Shown in pieces: positions 10,165 through 23,987 of a stretch of DNA of 64,000 nucleotides; the stretch's first letter is position 1; every line of letters begins with the position of its first letter. A program made the translations under genes and the position numbers. The notes beneath the pieces were generated by a model that worked only from the letters and a program-made list of their open reading frames with translations, made no database searches and was not told the origin of the DNA. Source of the DNA: Didymodactylos carnosus (lineage: Eukaryota; Rotifera; Eurotatoria; Philodinida; Philodinidae). Location: positions 1 to 64,000 of the forward strand of contig CAJNOQ010000099.1 of assembly GCA_905250885.1 (NCBI GenBank), given 5' to 3'.

Positions 10165-13100
10165 CTAAAAAACAAATCAGACTTCTATTAGGTCCTAAAT
10201 GGTACTAACTGATCTTACATCTTCATCGGTAACTGGTATCTCTTGTTGTACACCGGTTTGAGTTTCCAATAACATTCGTACATCGAATCCAGCTGTCTTT
10301 TCATCATAATGTATGGCTGGATGTCTACCACGATAAAACAATATTCTAGCACGTTCATTCGCTTCACGCCAACTTAATCCTCGTGCAACATGACGTGAGG
10401 CATGACTATTTGTGCCATTTGTCAATGATAGATGAGTAGAATCACCACTAACATCATTCAGATAGGATGAATTTTGTTGTTGAGACATATAAGCACCTTG
10501 TCGTGGTGGTAAATTAATGTGGATTTCTTTCAAAATAAGTGCTAAAAAAAACAGGAAGAAAAGGTCACAATTAAAAAATTATAGTTAAATACATACGTTT
10601 TCCATATAGTCTATCTTTCATTAATGTTTGTACTTCATTTTTATCCATATCTTCGAATTGACTTGTAACATGTGCTTGTTCAATGACATCAACAATTTGT
10701 TCAATAAGTACATTATGATTATCTGAATGATCACGTTTCAATTTGTTTTTTAAATCATCATAAGTGCGAAATTCATTATTTTTATTATTTTGTAAATAAT
10801 CAAATGTTTCATTTACTAATTTTTCTATTTGAGATTGTTTATATAAATTTTTATTATGTTCCAGTAAAAGTTGAACAATTGAATTAACAATAGATGGTTT
10901 ATTTTTATGCAATGTTTGTCGAGCTTTTTCGGTTAATAAATTTGATTGACGAATCTGTTGATATTTATCACCGGCACCATTAACAACATTAACAACAATC
11001 ACATCTTGTGGTATTTGAGATTTTAGTCGACCAACTAAATGAGCTGCTTTAATTGATTCAATCGCTCGACCATCTAAATAGCATAAAAAAACAACACTCT
11101 TGGATAAGAACGATACTCCTTCATCTAGATGTATCAATTAATCAACAATACTTACCTAGATCATGAGTTTTGGGATATTCTCGTTTTAATTGTTGATGAA
11201 TTTCATCCCATGTATGCGCTTGTTGCGTAGATAATATTTCACATGTTCGGTCAAGTATTTTTTGTAATTCATTTTCTTGTTTTTTATTAATTTTTTTCTC
11301 TTGTTTTTCTGTATCTTTAACCGATTTAATGAAATTATTTTGATTTTCTTTTAAATATTCTAATTCTTGAGGAGATAATAATTGTTGCCCGGATGCTTGA
11401 TTATACAATTCTTGTGCTTGTCGTATATTTGAATCGAGAATATCGATATTTATTTTATCTTGCATGTTTTGTATATCGCAACGTTCTAATGTATCACGAA
11501 CAATATCAACAATGGGGTCAACGAGATAAAATGTTTGTTTATGTTCAGTTTTCAAATCATTTCTTACTTGTTCATACGAATAAACTTTTGGTGATAATAA
11601 TATTTGTAACGTTTTTCGAATAATTTTATCGACATCTTTTGATTGCTCGTTCATATTTTTAATGGGCGGAGATGATAATTGGATACGATCACGTATCGTT
11701 GTAGCTAACTCATTTTTAGATGAATTTAATTGTTGACGACGACGTTCATCTAACAGAGAATGACTTGAAGTATTGCCTGATGCCGCAATGGCTGCTGAAG
11801 ATTTTTGATCGACATTTTCTGTTGATTTTGGTTGACGACCACACATTAGACAGGATGAGCCAGCATTAGCGGCTTTAGAAGAAACATGTTTATCGCCACT
11901 CTCTATGGGAGACTTTTGTTTTCCTTTTGTCATTGTTGGCGATGTTTGATTTTGACTAGATACTATATCAGTCGATGGATTATCTCTAAATAATAGAAAT
12001 AACGAACAATTAGTTAATTAATTAATGTTAGAAATTAATGCTATGTTTTAAGAGTATTTCAAAGGATATTTGTGGATTAGAATATAGGTCATGTAACTGT
12101 CGTAATTATTTAAACTTACTTTGATATTGTTGCGCCGATTTTTCTTGCATCTTGTGTCGAATCAACAATTAATTTTGGTATTGTATCTGGTTGTTTAGCT
12201 GGAGATTGTTGAATAGCTTCAGGTTTATTCGTTGTACCCGTATTAAAATACGTCATAGTATCAACTGATTGTTTCGATGAATGTTTTACCATCTACAAAT
12301 AAAAAATATAATGAATAATACAAATATTTCCGAGATTTCTATTTTCTATTCGTTATAAAGTCAATTTAGGTGAACAGTCAGTACAAATGTGTAAAAAATT
12401 CTTAAGAGAGAAAACACTTGACAATTAGCCTTGCAGCAAACTAATCTTAATTAAAAAAAATTCGTTAAAAGTAGTAACGAAATCATAAGTTCACACTATT
12501 TACTACTTACATCTCGAATAGCCATGGCTACTTCTGGACGATCAATATTATCTAAATTATGTTTTTCAATTGCGATAAATAAACCGTTGACAACTGGATC
12601 AACAATGTACGCTTCATTCTTATGTGACATAATTAATTGTGTTTTTAATTCGGGATAACTACTAACTTTTTTATCTTTAATTAAATCAATTGAATGTTGT
12701 ATAATTTTTTGTAAATGTTTTTGATCTTTTTTTCCATCAAAATCTTCCATTGTAGAACTAACTTCTGCTTCTAATAATGTTTTTAATTCTTCTTGACGAA
12801 ATAATAATTTTGTACGTAAATCATCATCTAACATAATCTTTTTATTAAAATCATAACGCACACCACCTTCATGTTTTAATGATATTAATTTTCCATCATC
12901 GATAACACGAACTTCTGGATTTTCATAGGTAGATTTTATGGACGGTAATGTGTAACCTTTGTGCGCAACACCATCGATGATTTCACTACCAAGACCAGAT
13001 GAAACTGAATTACTGAAATCATATGTTGAAGACTGATCAGTACCAAATGTTAACGATGGATGAATATGAGAAGAGACAATTTGTTCAAGACCACTATCAG

Positions 13101-16100
13101 AGCGAGACGTTAGTGGTGCTTGTTGTTGTGGTTGTTGATCGATTTGTCGGGATAATGGTGGGATAATAGTAGAAGTTTTGACAATTTCTTCTGTTACATG
13201 TGGATGTTTTTTGAATGATATATTGGCTTCACTCTCATCTAACGATAATACTTTTAAATCCAAATCGGGTATTTCCATCACAGGCGCTTTCATATCAGAT
13301 GATGAAGTCTTTCTGAGATTGGTATAAATCTCCTGAAAAAGTTAAAAAGACAATGTATCATAAGTGAGTGCTTCTAGGTCTAAGAAAAACATAAAAGTGA
13401 TGTTTTACCTTTTTTCCAATATTCGATTCATTGATATATTGTGAATTATCGTGATCAACGTTCGTCATCACAGGAACTGAAGAAATATCTTTTAGTTTTA
13501 TATCAGGTACCTCGGAAACAATGTGGCTATTATTCAAACTATATTTTGCTTCATTGTTCGATAGTAATACAGGCTTTGTGAGTGGTTCCAATGAAATATT
13601 AGGACCTCTTAGTGATAATTCTGGTTTTTCAATAGGAGTAATGTTGACATCTTTTGGTATGATTTGCTCGGGTGTTGTTGGCTTCTGAGCAATATCGATG
13701 TCTGGTACAACGATATCTGTCAAGATTTTGGGTGTTTCTGGTTTGGATACATCAAGCAATTTCTTTTTTGGTGCTGGACGTTTTGTTGGACTTGTCCTCA
13801 ATGCAGCTTCGGTTGATTGTGATAGACTGAAATCAACAGGCGGCAAATCGACAGCGGGTGCTTTTAAGGGTTTTCCATTAGCTTTTTTCACTTCAGTGGA
13901 TTCTAATGCGGGTAAATCAACTGGTGGTAAGTTGGCAACTGGAGCTTGTATTTTTTTCTTTGGTGATTTTAGTGCTGTTGTTGTTTCTGTCGCATTTGTT
14001 ATCGTTTTATGAGCTGCTTTCTCGCCAAAACATGAACATAAACCGCCTGTTGTCTTTTTTGGTGTAGGGATTGTTGATTCGATTAGTTGTGGCTTTGTTA
14101 CGACTGGTTTTGAAATTGCTAATTGTACATCAGTGGTATCACCGGATGTTGGCAAAGGAACTTTTGATAAATCGGGTGCGGCTGTTTGTTTTACACTAAT
14201 AGTCGGTTGCTTTTGTTCGTATAATTTGATATCAGGTACATCACCCATTTGTAAATCTTTATCATGAATTATTTCAGAATTGAACGATAAATTCGGTTTT
14301 GGTATTGTACTATCTAGATTTATATCTGTTTCAAATGATGGAGGTGATGTTTTGCTTAAATTCAAATTTACATCAGGAACTTCAAATGATGAGGATGTTT
14401 CTTCATGTTTAATATCAGCACTCCATGCAGGACTAGTAATGGATGAAATTGTTGATTTTTCAAAACTTGTATCCAATGATTTCTTAAATGAAAGAAAAAA
14501 ACATGGAATAAATGAAGATATAGCGCGATTAAAACCCAAAAAACAGGAAAATTATAAAATCATATAGAAATCAGGCAATATAAAATAGAACAAGCAAGTA
14601 TCCTTAACAGATCTGCTTGATGCTTTGGTAACAAAAAACAGTTCTCCATACCAGTGCTTCTATTTGCTCAGTTTTATGATCCAATCCAAATGCTGGTAAC
14701 GATGATGGACTATCATAGTTTGTTCCGGCCAACGATAATTCTGGATGGATCAATGTTGCCTTTTTATTCACGTCCGAAGTGAAATCTGGACTGTTAACGG
14801 AAAACTTTCCTAATGTTGTTGGTATTTCATTGTCTAGTACTTTCTGAAAATAAGATAACAAAGTAATATTAAAGAAAAATCTGACAGTTGCTAGCCTCCA
14901 AGTAGATCGATGAGAATGAAGTAGCGGCAAGTTCCTCTATTAAATTATCAGTAGAAATTCCAACTGGAACACTGACTTTGCTTTCTACAGGTCTATCAAA
15001 TCAAAAGATATGAAACGAAATAAGACGCTCAACAAAACTTGAATGCACTTAATGACTGAGAAGAACTGCACAGGCGTGGCTCAGAATAGAAGATATATTG
15101 AGCATACCTCTGGTAATTGTTGTTTAGTCATATCAATAATTGGAGTAGCTAGTGGCAAGCCCATTTCAACAATGGGCATGCTGGGTTTGGTGAAGTTTAC
15201 TTCTTTTTGTTGTCGTTCAGGAATATTCGATGTAAATTCAACTTCTGGTAATTGTACAAAGGGAGCCCGTAATGCCTGGTCGGAATTGCGATTAAAATGA
15301 AATGCATCTGGTGTATTTTGTGATGGAAATACAACGCCTTCGAGAGGTGGTAATGAAACAGCTGGAATTTGAAAGTCATTTTTCTTCGAATTTATCAGTA
15401 CTTCTGGACGATCATACGTGGGAAAGTCTACATTTGAAACTTTTGGTAAATCGGTTGATGGTGCTTTCAATGGCTCGGTTAAAATAACCTGTTGTGGTGG
15501 AACACGTATTGAATCTTCTACAGATGGTAAATTTCCATGGGGTGCAGTTAATTTTGACAACTTTTTACCTTTAAAGACACCAAATAATCCACCACCGCTA
15601 TTATCGTTACCTTCTTTCTTTTCTTTCTTCACTTTTTTTTCTTTCTTCTTCTTGCTCTTTGTTTCAACAACAGTTTTAGGTAATGTATAAGAACCTTTGC
15701 TACTATCCCGAACATCTACTTTCGGCATTTGACTTTCAATATTTATTGTTGATATTATTGGTTTTTGAGAATCACCTGATATATTCAAATCCAGCGACGG
15801 CCCTTTTAAGTCAACTTTGGGTAATTCTACTGTTGGAGTTTCTACAACAAAATCACCACTTGCACCCTCAGATTTCATATTATCTGCGTCAACCTAAATT
15901 ATGTAAAACAATATAAGTATCAATTGAAATTCAATACAGTAACAATACACAATCGTACATTTTCTTTAATGTCAGTTTCATATTTTTCGATACGAATGTT
16001 ATCCGATGACGATGTTAATAACTCCGACATTTTTGAATGAATATATTCAATTAATTTTTATAAATAGACAGACTTTTTACAGAATGAAAACTTTACACAC

Positions 16101-19100
16101 CTGCAATCAGTGAACTGAGTTTATATAGATGCGCGCCAACGGAAGAAGACAGAATTTTAAAAGTAATAGCTCAAATTTTGAGGTAAATGAGATAAAATGC
16201 GTTTGTGCGCTTATTTTCTCTTAGTGAAACAGTCAAAGACGACATCACTTTTCTTTTTCTCCGCATATGCAGTATTTTTGTCTTTCTCTTGGTCATAACA
16301 AACGGCACATGTTTCTGTTTTAGCCATTTACAGTGAGTCAACGAAGCGCTTAAGTCATAATCATAAAACATGAAATTTTCTTTCGTCTTTCGAAACTGCA
16401 CTAGAACACCTATGGAAAAACAAACTGTATTTTTTCTTTGTGCTGTATTAGTTATAGTTAATACTTGTGTTTATCTCCCTTTTTAGTATTCATTTGATAA
16501 AAATATCGTATTTCTCATGAGAGCAAGAATCTTTTCAATGGTAGATTTAGAAATTTTTTAGGTAGGTAAAGAAAAGTATGAACTACATGCGGTCAGCATA
16601 GAAACACAATTTTCTGAGACCGTTCTGCTGGACAAAAGTCATTTTTTTGCTCCAGAGATACGAGCGCCCGCTCGCTGGCTGAATCCGCTAGTGAATCTTT
16701 TTCTAATTAAAAGCAGTAATCGGCAAGTGTCTTTTTGTAATTTTTATCTAATCGGACTTCATGGTTTTCTTTTTTTTCAGATGGATTTTTGTCGGTTTTC
16801 GAAGTTTATTCATCCAGATAGAAAAAGTGTTACTAATAACTTAAAAGCCGCTGTCGAGTACGGTATTCAAAAATCCTTATCTTATGTAGCAAGACTAATT
16901 TAAATTGCTTTGTTTATCAAATAATGTAATTGGGAACATTTTACCACCAATGATTATAAGAGTACGTATCTAAAAAGGTTTCCATGGGTTTCCTGAAATA
17001 CCGAGTTTTTCATTGCCAACCATTACAGTCCCCTTACGAAATTTGATTCGATTGAGCTGAAATTTCTATTAGAGGTATCTAATGGCGTTTCTCAGATGTA
17101 ACTTTTAGGAATTTTTTTTCTTTCTTTCTAATTTATAGTAAAAATACGAAAACCTATGTGATAAACCAAGATTTTTGGTTGTAAAAATCCTAGATCGGCA
17201 AAGTCAAAAACAAAAGCGACCAAAAATACATCTGGACAATGGTGTTAGGTGTCTACTCCTCATTTGGATACAGTTGCTCAAAAAATGTTGACTTACTCAG
17301 AAATTTGTTAAGAAATTTAAGTTGAGAAACTGCCTTTTATGCACCTGAGTATGATGCTAGCTTCTGAGTAACTCATTTATTTGCTGAGAAACTCTCTCTT
17401 ATGCACCTAAGTAACTGGATGACTAACATTTTTTTCTGAGTAACTCAGTTAATCAGAAAATTTTAGTCAAAAAATGCGTTACTCAATAAAAAACTTTAGT
17501 TACTCAGCATCCTCTTTATTGATTTTTAGTGTTTACATATCAAAAGGAAATTTGTTTTCATGATAAATTATGGTGTCTTTTGTTAAATTTAATAACAGTA
17601 CATGATTAAACTCTTTTATCTACATACATCGACTCTTGCTTTTGTTAATGACTTTATCATTTTGGTACCGATTTCGTTCCTATGAGAGAGTCGTCCTTAT
17701 ATTCACTATTTTATCCATACTTTCATATAATTTGTCAGAGAGAACAGTTTAAAATATTAAATATGTTAGCTTACTTCTATTTTTTTTTGTTTCATATGTA
17801 AGTCGAGATCTGAGTCTTTTATATGTAATTTTGGTAATTCACCCACTGGTAATGATATTAATGTTTTATCAACTTCAACATGTGGTATATCGTATGCTCC
17901 ATCTTCAATATCAACTTTAGGTAAAGATTTTAAATCGGGTATTGTATAATCTGGTATTTGTTGATTCAAATTAATATCATCTGTTATTAATCCAACCGTT
18001 GGTTGATTTTGTTCATGTAACTTAATATTTGGAATTTCGCCAACTTGTAAATCATGATTATGAATTATTTCTGATTCAAGGGGTGCATCGGGTATATCAA
18101 ACTTTGTTGCGGGTGACGACATTTGTTTAGTACTGTCAGCATGAATATTCAAATCAGGAACTTCAAATGATGATACAGAATGTTTGGTTTTATGCAGATC
18201 TAAATTTAAATCCGATCCACTGAAGGAAAATTCGGGTATGACTGAAGTTGTGGGTTTATCATGAATTTTATCCAATGGTTCCTAAAGTAAAAGACAGAAA
18301 CATTATAGTGAAACATCCACAAGTCAATAGTTTTCTCATTTACCCCGGTTATGTTATTTTTTACATTTAAATCAAGATCAAAATTTGAATCCTTTGATTC
18401 GAAGGCTGGTATGTCTCTCTTCTTTGTTTCAATATCAATTGGAGGTGGCGGTGACGTTACTGATTGATTAATTTCTATATTTGGTAACGTTGGCTGTTTA
18501 ATATCAATTGTCGGACCTTTCAAATCGACTTTAGGTATGTTAAATGTTGACACTGTTTGTTGTTTATTTCCAGTATTATCATCTTTACGAGTGACTAACT
18601 CATCTGACGTTTTTTTGGTTTCTGTTACTTTTTCTTTAGGTTCGATACCTTCTTGTTTTTGTTTTTTAGATGCTTTTGTACCAAAACATGATGCACATAG
18701 ACCACCAGTCGATGATGATTCTTTCTTTGTTTTTGATACTTTGACTTTTCCTGTTTTTTGTTTATTTAAACTTAAATTTGCTTCAACAGGTCCAGGTTTT
18801 TCGAACTCAACTGATGGTAACTGGACGGCAGCACCGCGTAAACTACTGACAGTAGTGTTTTGAGATGGTGATGTTGTAATGAGAATTTGTTGTTCAATCG
18901 ATTTTGTTATTGTACTAGGTTTTTCAATTTCAAATGTGGGTGGACGCGGTTCTAAATGCAATGATGAAGAGGATTCTACGGACGACTTTTTAGGAAGTAG
19001 TGATGGGGATGCTTGTTGATTATCGATTACAGGTGGTACTTGTATTTGTTCAATCGTTGGTGTTGTATAAGAATTTAGTTTATTACCATCATCATGATTA

Positions 19101-22100
19101 TCATTGGATAATGCATGAAATTGCTCTTCATATTCCGATGATTTCGTCTAAAGAAAACAAACAAAACTAACTAAAACAAATTATTTACAGAACAACAGAG
19201 AAAAAAAAGAATATTTGCTATGTTAAAAAAGCGTTAATTTCACAATAACAAGCAAATCATATAATTACTAAGATTCAGGTGCGTTGGAAATACTTATATG
19301 AACGTGTATACATAACATGGATATAAAGAAGCAAAAAAGGATATAAAACAAACGATTTTGGACTGTACCTTTTATTGTCCATCTGACTTCATATGTACAA
19401 TATCACGAGTCCATTAGCATTACAATGAATGTGTCGTATTTATGACGCACGGTGAAATCACACACTCACAAATCACAACAGTGAACACAAAACAGAAAAT
19501 TGGTAGCAAACAAATGCGATTGAGCATACACATCAAACAACGGTATACGTAAGCAACAAAAATCTATACATGCGTACAGTAACAAAATTTAAATTTCTAG
19601 GAATCCTTTAGCCCAGGAAGTGAGTTTGGTAAAGTGGGGCGCTATAATAACTTAAGATAGAGAGATATTAAGATTATTAGAGATATTAAAGCAAAACTCG
19701 GAGTGTACGTATGCCGCGAATCTGAATCTTTGCTTTAGACTCCCAACATTGTTCTAAAACAGTGTTAAGAAAAATTTAAGCATCTGAGATTTCCTCAAAA
19801 ATTATTTTTACTTAAATGCGAACGCCATATGTGTAAAAGTTTTGGATGAACGTACCTGGTATCTACACATCTTTTTATTTCGTTTGAAAAATCCACAATA
19901 ATCGTTTATAAACTATTTTTGAATGTATATCGAAAGCAAAAAACAATCGTTCTGTTTTTAGTATCTTTTTTTTCTTGTTCTTTTCTGTTTTTAAATGAAT
20001 AAAATAAACATATAAAAAGGTAGTTAAAAAATGAGGAAATTACTCTTCATAAAGTCATTATATATATGTGTTTACATATACGTTTTCTATTATCAAACAA
20101 CGATTATAATCAAATGAGCAAGCACATGTATCTATGAAATGTATGCATTACAACCGTTTCTCAAGAAAAAACATTCAAGTCAAATGACTTTACGTTTAAG
20201 ATATCAGATGATTAGTTACAAAATATTTGAAATATCTTAATAATTTTAGGATCCTAAATAGTTTCTGTCAAGTTACTATAGATTTAAAGACTACCTGAAT
20301 TTAAAAGAAATTAAAATCATGAATAATTTTAGGTTTTACGGATTATTTTGAAAAAAACAAATTATTCTCACTTTTTTAGATTATTATGTGTTATGAACTT
20401 AAGATTAGTGTTAAATTAAAATGGAAAGCAGAAGCAAACTGTAAAAATTAAATAATATGTGTGTACGCATGAAAAAAGCAAGCATAAGCGTGTGACGAGA
20501 GAATTATATATGAAGGAAAGCATAAAACACACTGTATACGCATACACACAAACAAATAACAACAAAAATCTAATACTACAAATAGAAACACAACGTTTAT
20601 ATATAATAAATAAATGAATATTTTTTTTATTTAGTTTTATGGATTTAGTTGAGAACTTACAACAGGTTTTAGTATAATAAAATTTGTTTCGAAATTAGGA
20701 GGGCGGTAGGACATATCCAGACCTGGACGTTCACGATATTCATCAATGTAAATTCGTTTACCATCTTTTAAACCATAGTCAATAGCAGGCGGTTTAGTTG
20801 AAACAGTGGTGCGACTTGTTTGTTGAACAAGAACAGGTGACGTTGATGATTGGGTTGCTAGAGGTGTTTCTAGTTTTGTAATTGGAGCTTGTCCACTACT
20901 AGCAGCACGTATAGCATCTGATTTTGACTTTTTACCACTAAAACATGCAAATATACCACCAGTACCAGATGATTTACGTTTTTTGGTCTCAACTGGTTTG
21001 GGGATAACTGTCGATGAAGTGACTGGTTCTGTTTGTTTAATATCAATGGGTGGCGGTTTATTTTCATCATGTGATGCCACTTCAGTAGGTTGCGGTTTTG
21101 GCCATTGTTGTGGGACAGATACTTGTGGTGGAGAATAATAAAATTCTTCGTTTTCAGCATTTCGTTTCATTGCATGTAAATCAGATGATAATTGTTTTTC
21201 TTGAATATGAATTAATTTTGTATCGGCTATACCTTCTCCACGACTTTCAATGGATTGATTGTAAAGAGTTGTTAATTCAACAAAACGACCCGGTTCTGGT
21301 GAATAGGAAATGATACGTTTTTTAGGTATTTGTTTCGCTTGTGTTGTAGGGAAAAAAAATTGTTTTAATATATTTGCCTGATGATTATCCAAATCAAGTT
21401 GTTTTAATTGATCTCCATTATCCAAATTTACTTCTTGATCTAATATTTGCTGGCCAAGTGTCTAATGAACGCATACAGACAAGTTAGTGGGATGCGAAAA
21501 AACCCTTTTGTTGTCAGCAATATTAGTTATATTATCAATAACCATTTTAGTAAAATTCCTCGAAACCATATTAAAACAAATCCTCTTATCCCGTACTAAA
21601 TGATACTTGATGTTAACTTTATACTTTAAAGAGCGCAGGGATTTTGGAAAAACTTTCGATTTTTGCAAGATATAAGGAGGAACACGTATATTATGCTTCG
21701 TTTTGAACGTACCTGGTTGAACTATTGCTATATTTTCTCTTTATTAGTGAGCATACATGTGTAATAGTATTTTGAGAAGCTCATAGCTAGTAAAGATGAA
21801 AATTTAGAATATTACTGAAGAAATAGAGCGTACGAGAACAATGTTCATTTGGTTGAGAAATAACAAATCTGACAAGTTTCTTATTCAAAGTCTTCTGATT
21901 TTAAAGGAAAGCGAATGAGCTACATTCATTAACTAAAACTGATGACAATAGTTAATAATAGTTTCCGTGTATCTTTTGTTTACACGTCTAGCAGTATCAT
22001 ATATAAAATTGATTACCTTATCTTTTCCATAATCTTTTTGCTTTATCTTTTGAATTAAATCCTGATTTAATTCATATTTGTCTAATTGTTCATTTGTTGC

Positions 22101-23933
22101 TTTATCCAAATCAATTTTTTCACTATCATCTTTATCATTCAATGTGTTAGCAAAATCGTCTACGACAGTTGAAGCTTGAGTTTGTGTTGGTATTAATTTG
22201 GTTTTGGGTTCAGCAATTGGTTCAAAATCAATTTTAATTATAGTGGGTAATGGCTGTTGCAATTGTTGTTTTGAAGAATCATTTGCACTTGTTGTTGTCA
22301 TAGAATAGCCCGAGTCTGATGCTGATAAATCATTTTGTTGTTCTTGCCAATGTTTCGACAAAGATAGATGCGATGGAGATATGGCAAATTCTAAATCATT
22401 CGTATTCTGAAGTGCATAAGATAATTGTTTTAATTGTTTTTCTCTAAAATAATAAAAAATGATTGGTTAAATTTTGTTGAAAATGAAAAATAATGATTTT
22501 ATTTACCTTAAATCTAATGGTTGTTCAAATGCATATCGTAAATGAACAGCTACATCCTCTGGTAAATTAATTTTTTCCAAAGCATTTGAATCAGCAAAAT
22601 CTAATTCCGCTATTGGTTCACCAAAACGTCTTACTTGAACTAAATTACTTTTATAATCATCACCATAATTCGGTGGATCAATGGGTAAAAACACTTTTTT
22701 CATTTTAGCAGCAACTTCTAATGGTAAACCGAGTGAATTAACAACATCAATATCAGTTAAATCTAAATAATCATAGGCAATAGCTTCAGCTAATGTATTG
22801 GGCTTGTTATCTGTTTGTGATAATATTTTATTTGTTATTTTATTTAATTGATCATCATTCACGATTGCTGATGATGTTAGTACAGGTTCTTGTTCTAGTT
22901 GTGGAGAGTGAACGTCAATCATTGTGCCCGATGATAAACTTCGATCACCACCACTATGAAATTCACCAGATTCAGCAGAAAAAGATGTTGTTATACCAGA
23001 ATCCTTTGTCGCTAATGGACGCTCTTCAAAAAGAGATAGAAAAAGTAGATTAGTAATCCAGATATATACAAAGATATATAACAGTCATTTAATTACAGAA
23101 TCATGAAAGCAAAAGACTAGAATGGATCATATGAACGACTCTTAGCATCTTGTAGATTTGCGTGCATGAACAACATTATCCACTCATTTCAAAACTGAAT
23201 AAAACGCGAATGCTTTCAATATTCGACAGCATATTACAAACCATATAGACTGATGTCTGCTTATTTACTGTTTTAGCATCCGTTTGTAATACTTGATAGA
23301 CTGGCTTAATTGTACAATTTCAGTTTTGCGCTTCGTTGTAAAACAGAGTGATCGCGACTATCTCTTGAATAAACCTTGGATCGAAATGAGACAGAGATCC
23401 CTCATGTTTCGTCATCGAATAGCTAAGATTTAATCATACAAATTTCAGAAAAAAACAGTCCCAGATCACGGTCACTTCATTATTCTTTAAAGAGGACGCA
23501 GTGACTTTTTATTTACAATCCACATATTCATGAAAAGCCGAACTCTCTGTCTATCATTGTTCTCGGCATGGCATTTATTATGCTTTCCACTTTACTAAAT
23601 TTCCTGCATTAGTATTATGATATGCATAAACCGAATCGAAGAATGTTACGTTCTGTTATCCATACAATTGTATTGTCAAAAACATATTGGGGCGATATCA
23701 AACACTATTCAGACGTGATTTATGAAACGGTTACACAAGCTTATTTCCCACTAGTTTATATTTTCCATTAAAACTAACAGATTATTTATGCATCGTATTT
23801 AGTATCCATCAGACATGTTCATTATTATCCAGATGAAGCAAAACAACAAAAAGGTATGAGCAAATAGTCGTAAACAAAGTTGTTACGTCTATATAAAACT
23901 TAAAAGTTCTGCTCATAGGTAAATATGTACACA

Positions 23934-23987
<54 letters not shown>

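Larger units (their letters stand above)
15960..17774 (-). other. 1.9-kb interval between exons 8 and 9 with internal promoter
   Basis: Treated as an intron for the long form. It holds the alternative first exon (15959-16030), its TATA box (16120-16127) and a TGAGTAACT-rich repeat at about 17280-17515. The ORFs at 16171 and 16691 show no protein-like features. Confidence 0.55.

Noticed and set aside
11125-11155. 31-nt intron as the main form
   Set aside because: It lacks a pyrimidine tract. The in-phase acceptor at 11074 with a strong T tract is the better choice, so the short form is kept only as a finding.
14604-14930. 108-aa frame starting MPLLHSHRSTW
   Set aside because: Only its middle (14652-14843) is exon 10; both ends are intron sequence.
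13698-15690. + strand ORFs opposite exons 9 and 11 (for example 13698, 14280, 15418)
   Set aside because: They are antisense shadows of the Ser/Pro/Lys-rich coding strand.
17766-17774. Exon 8 as the last exon of a separate gene (stop at 17766)
   Set aside because: Not excluded, but the GTAAGC donor and the phase-0 match to exon 9 fit better, and no - strand poly(A) signal was seen just downstream.
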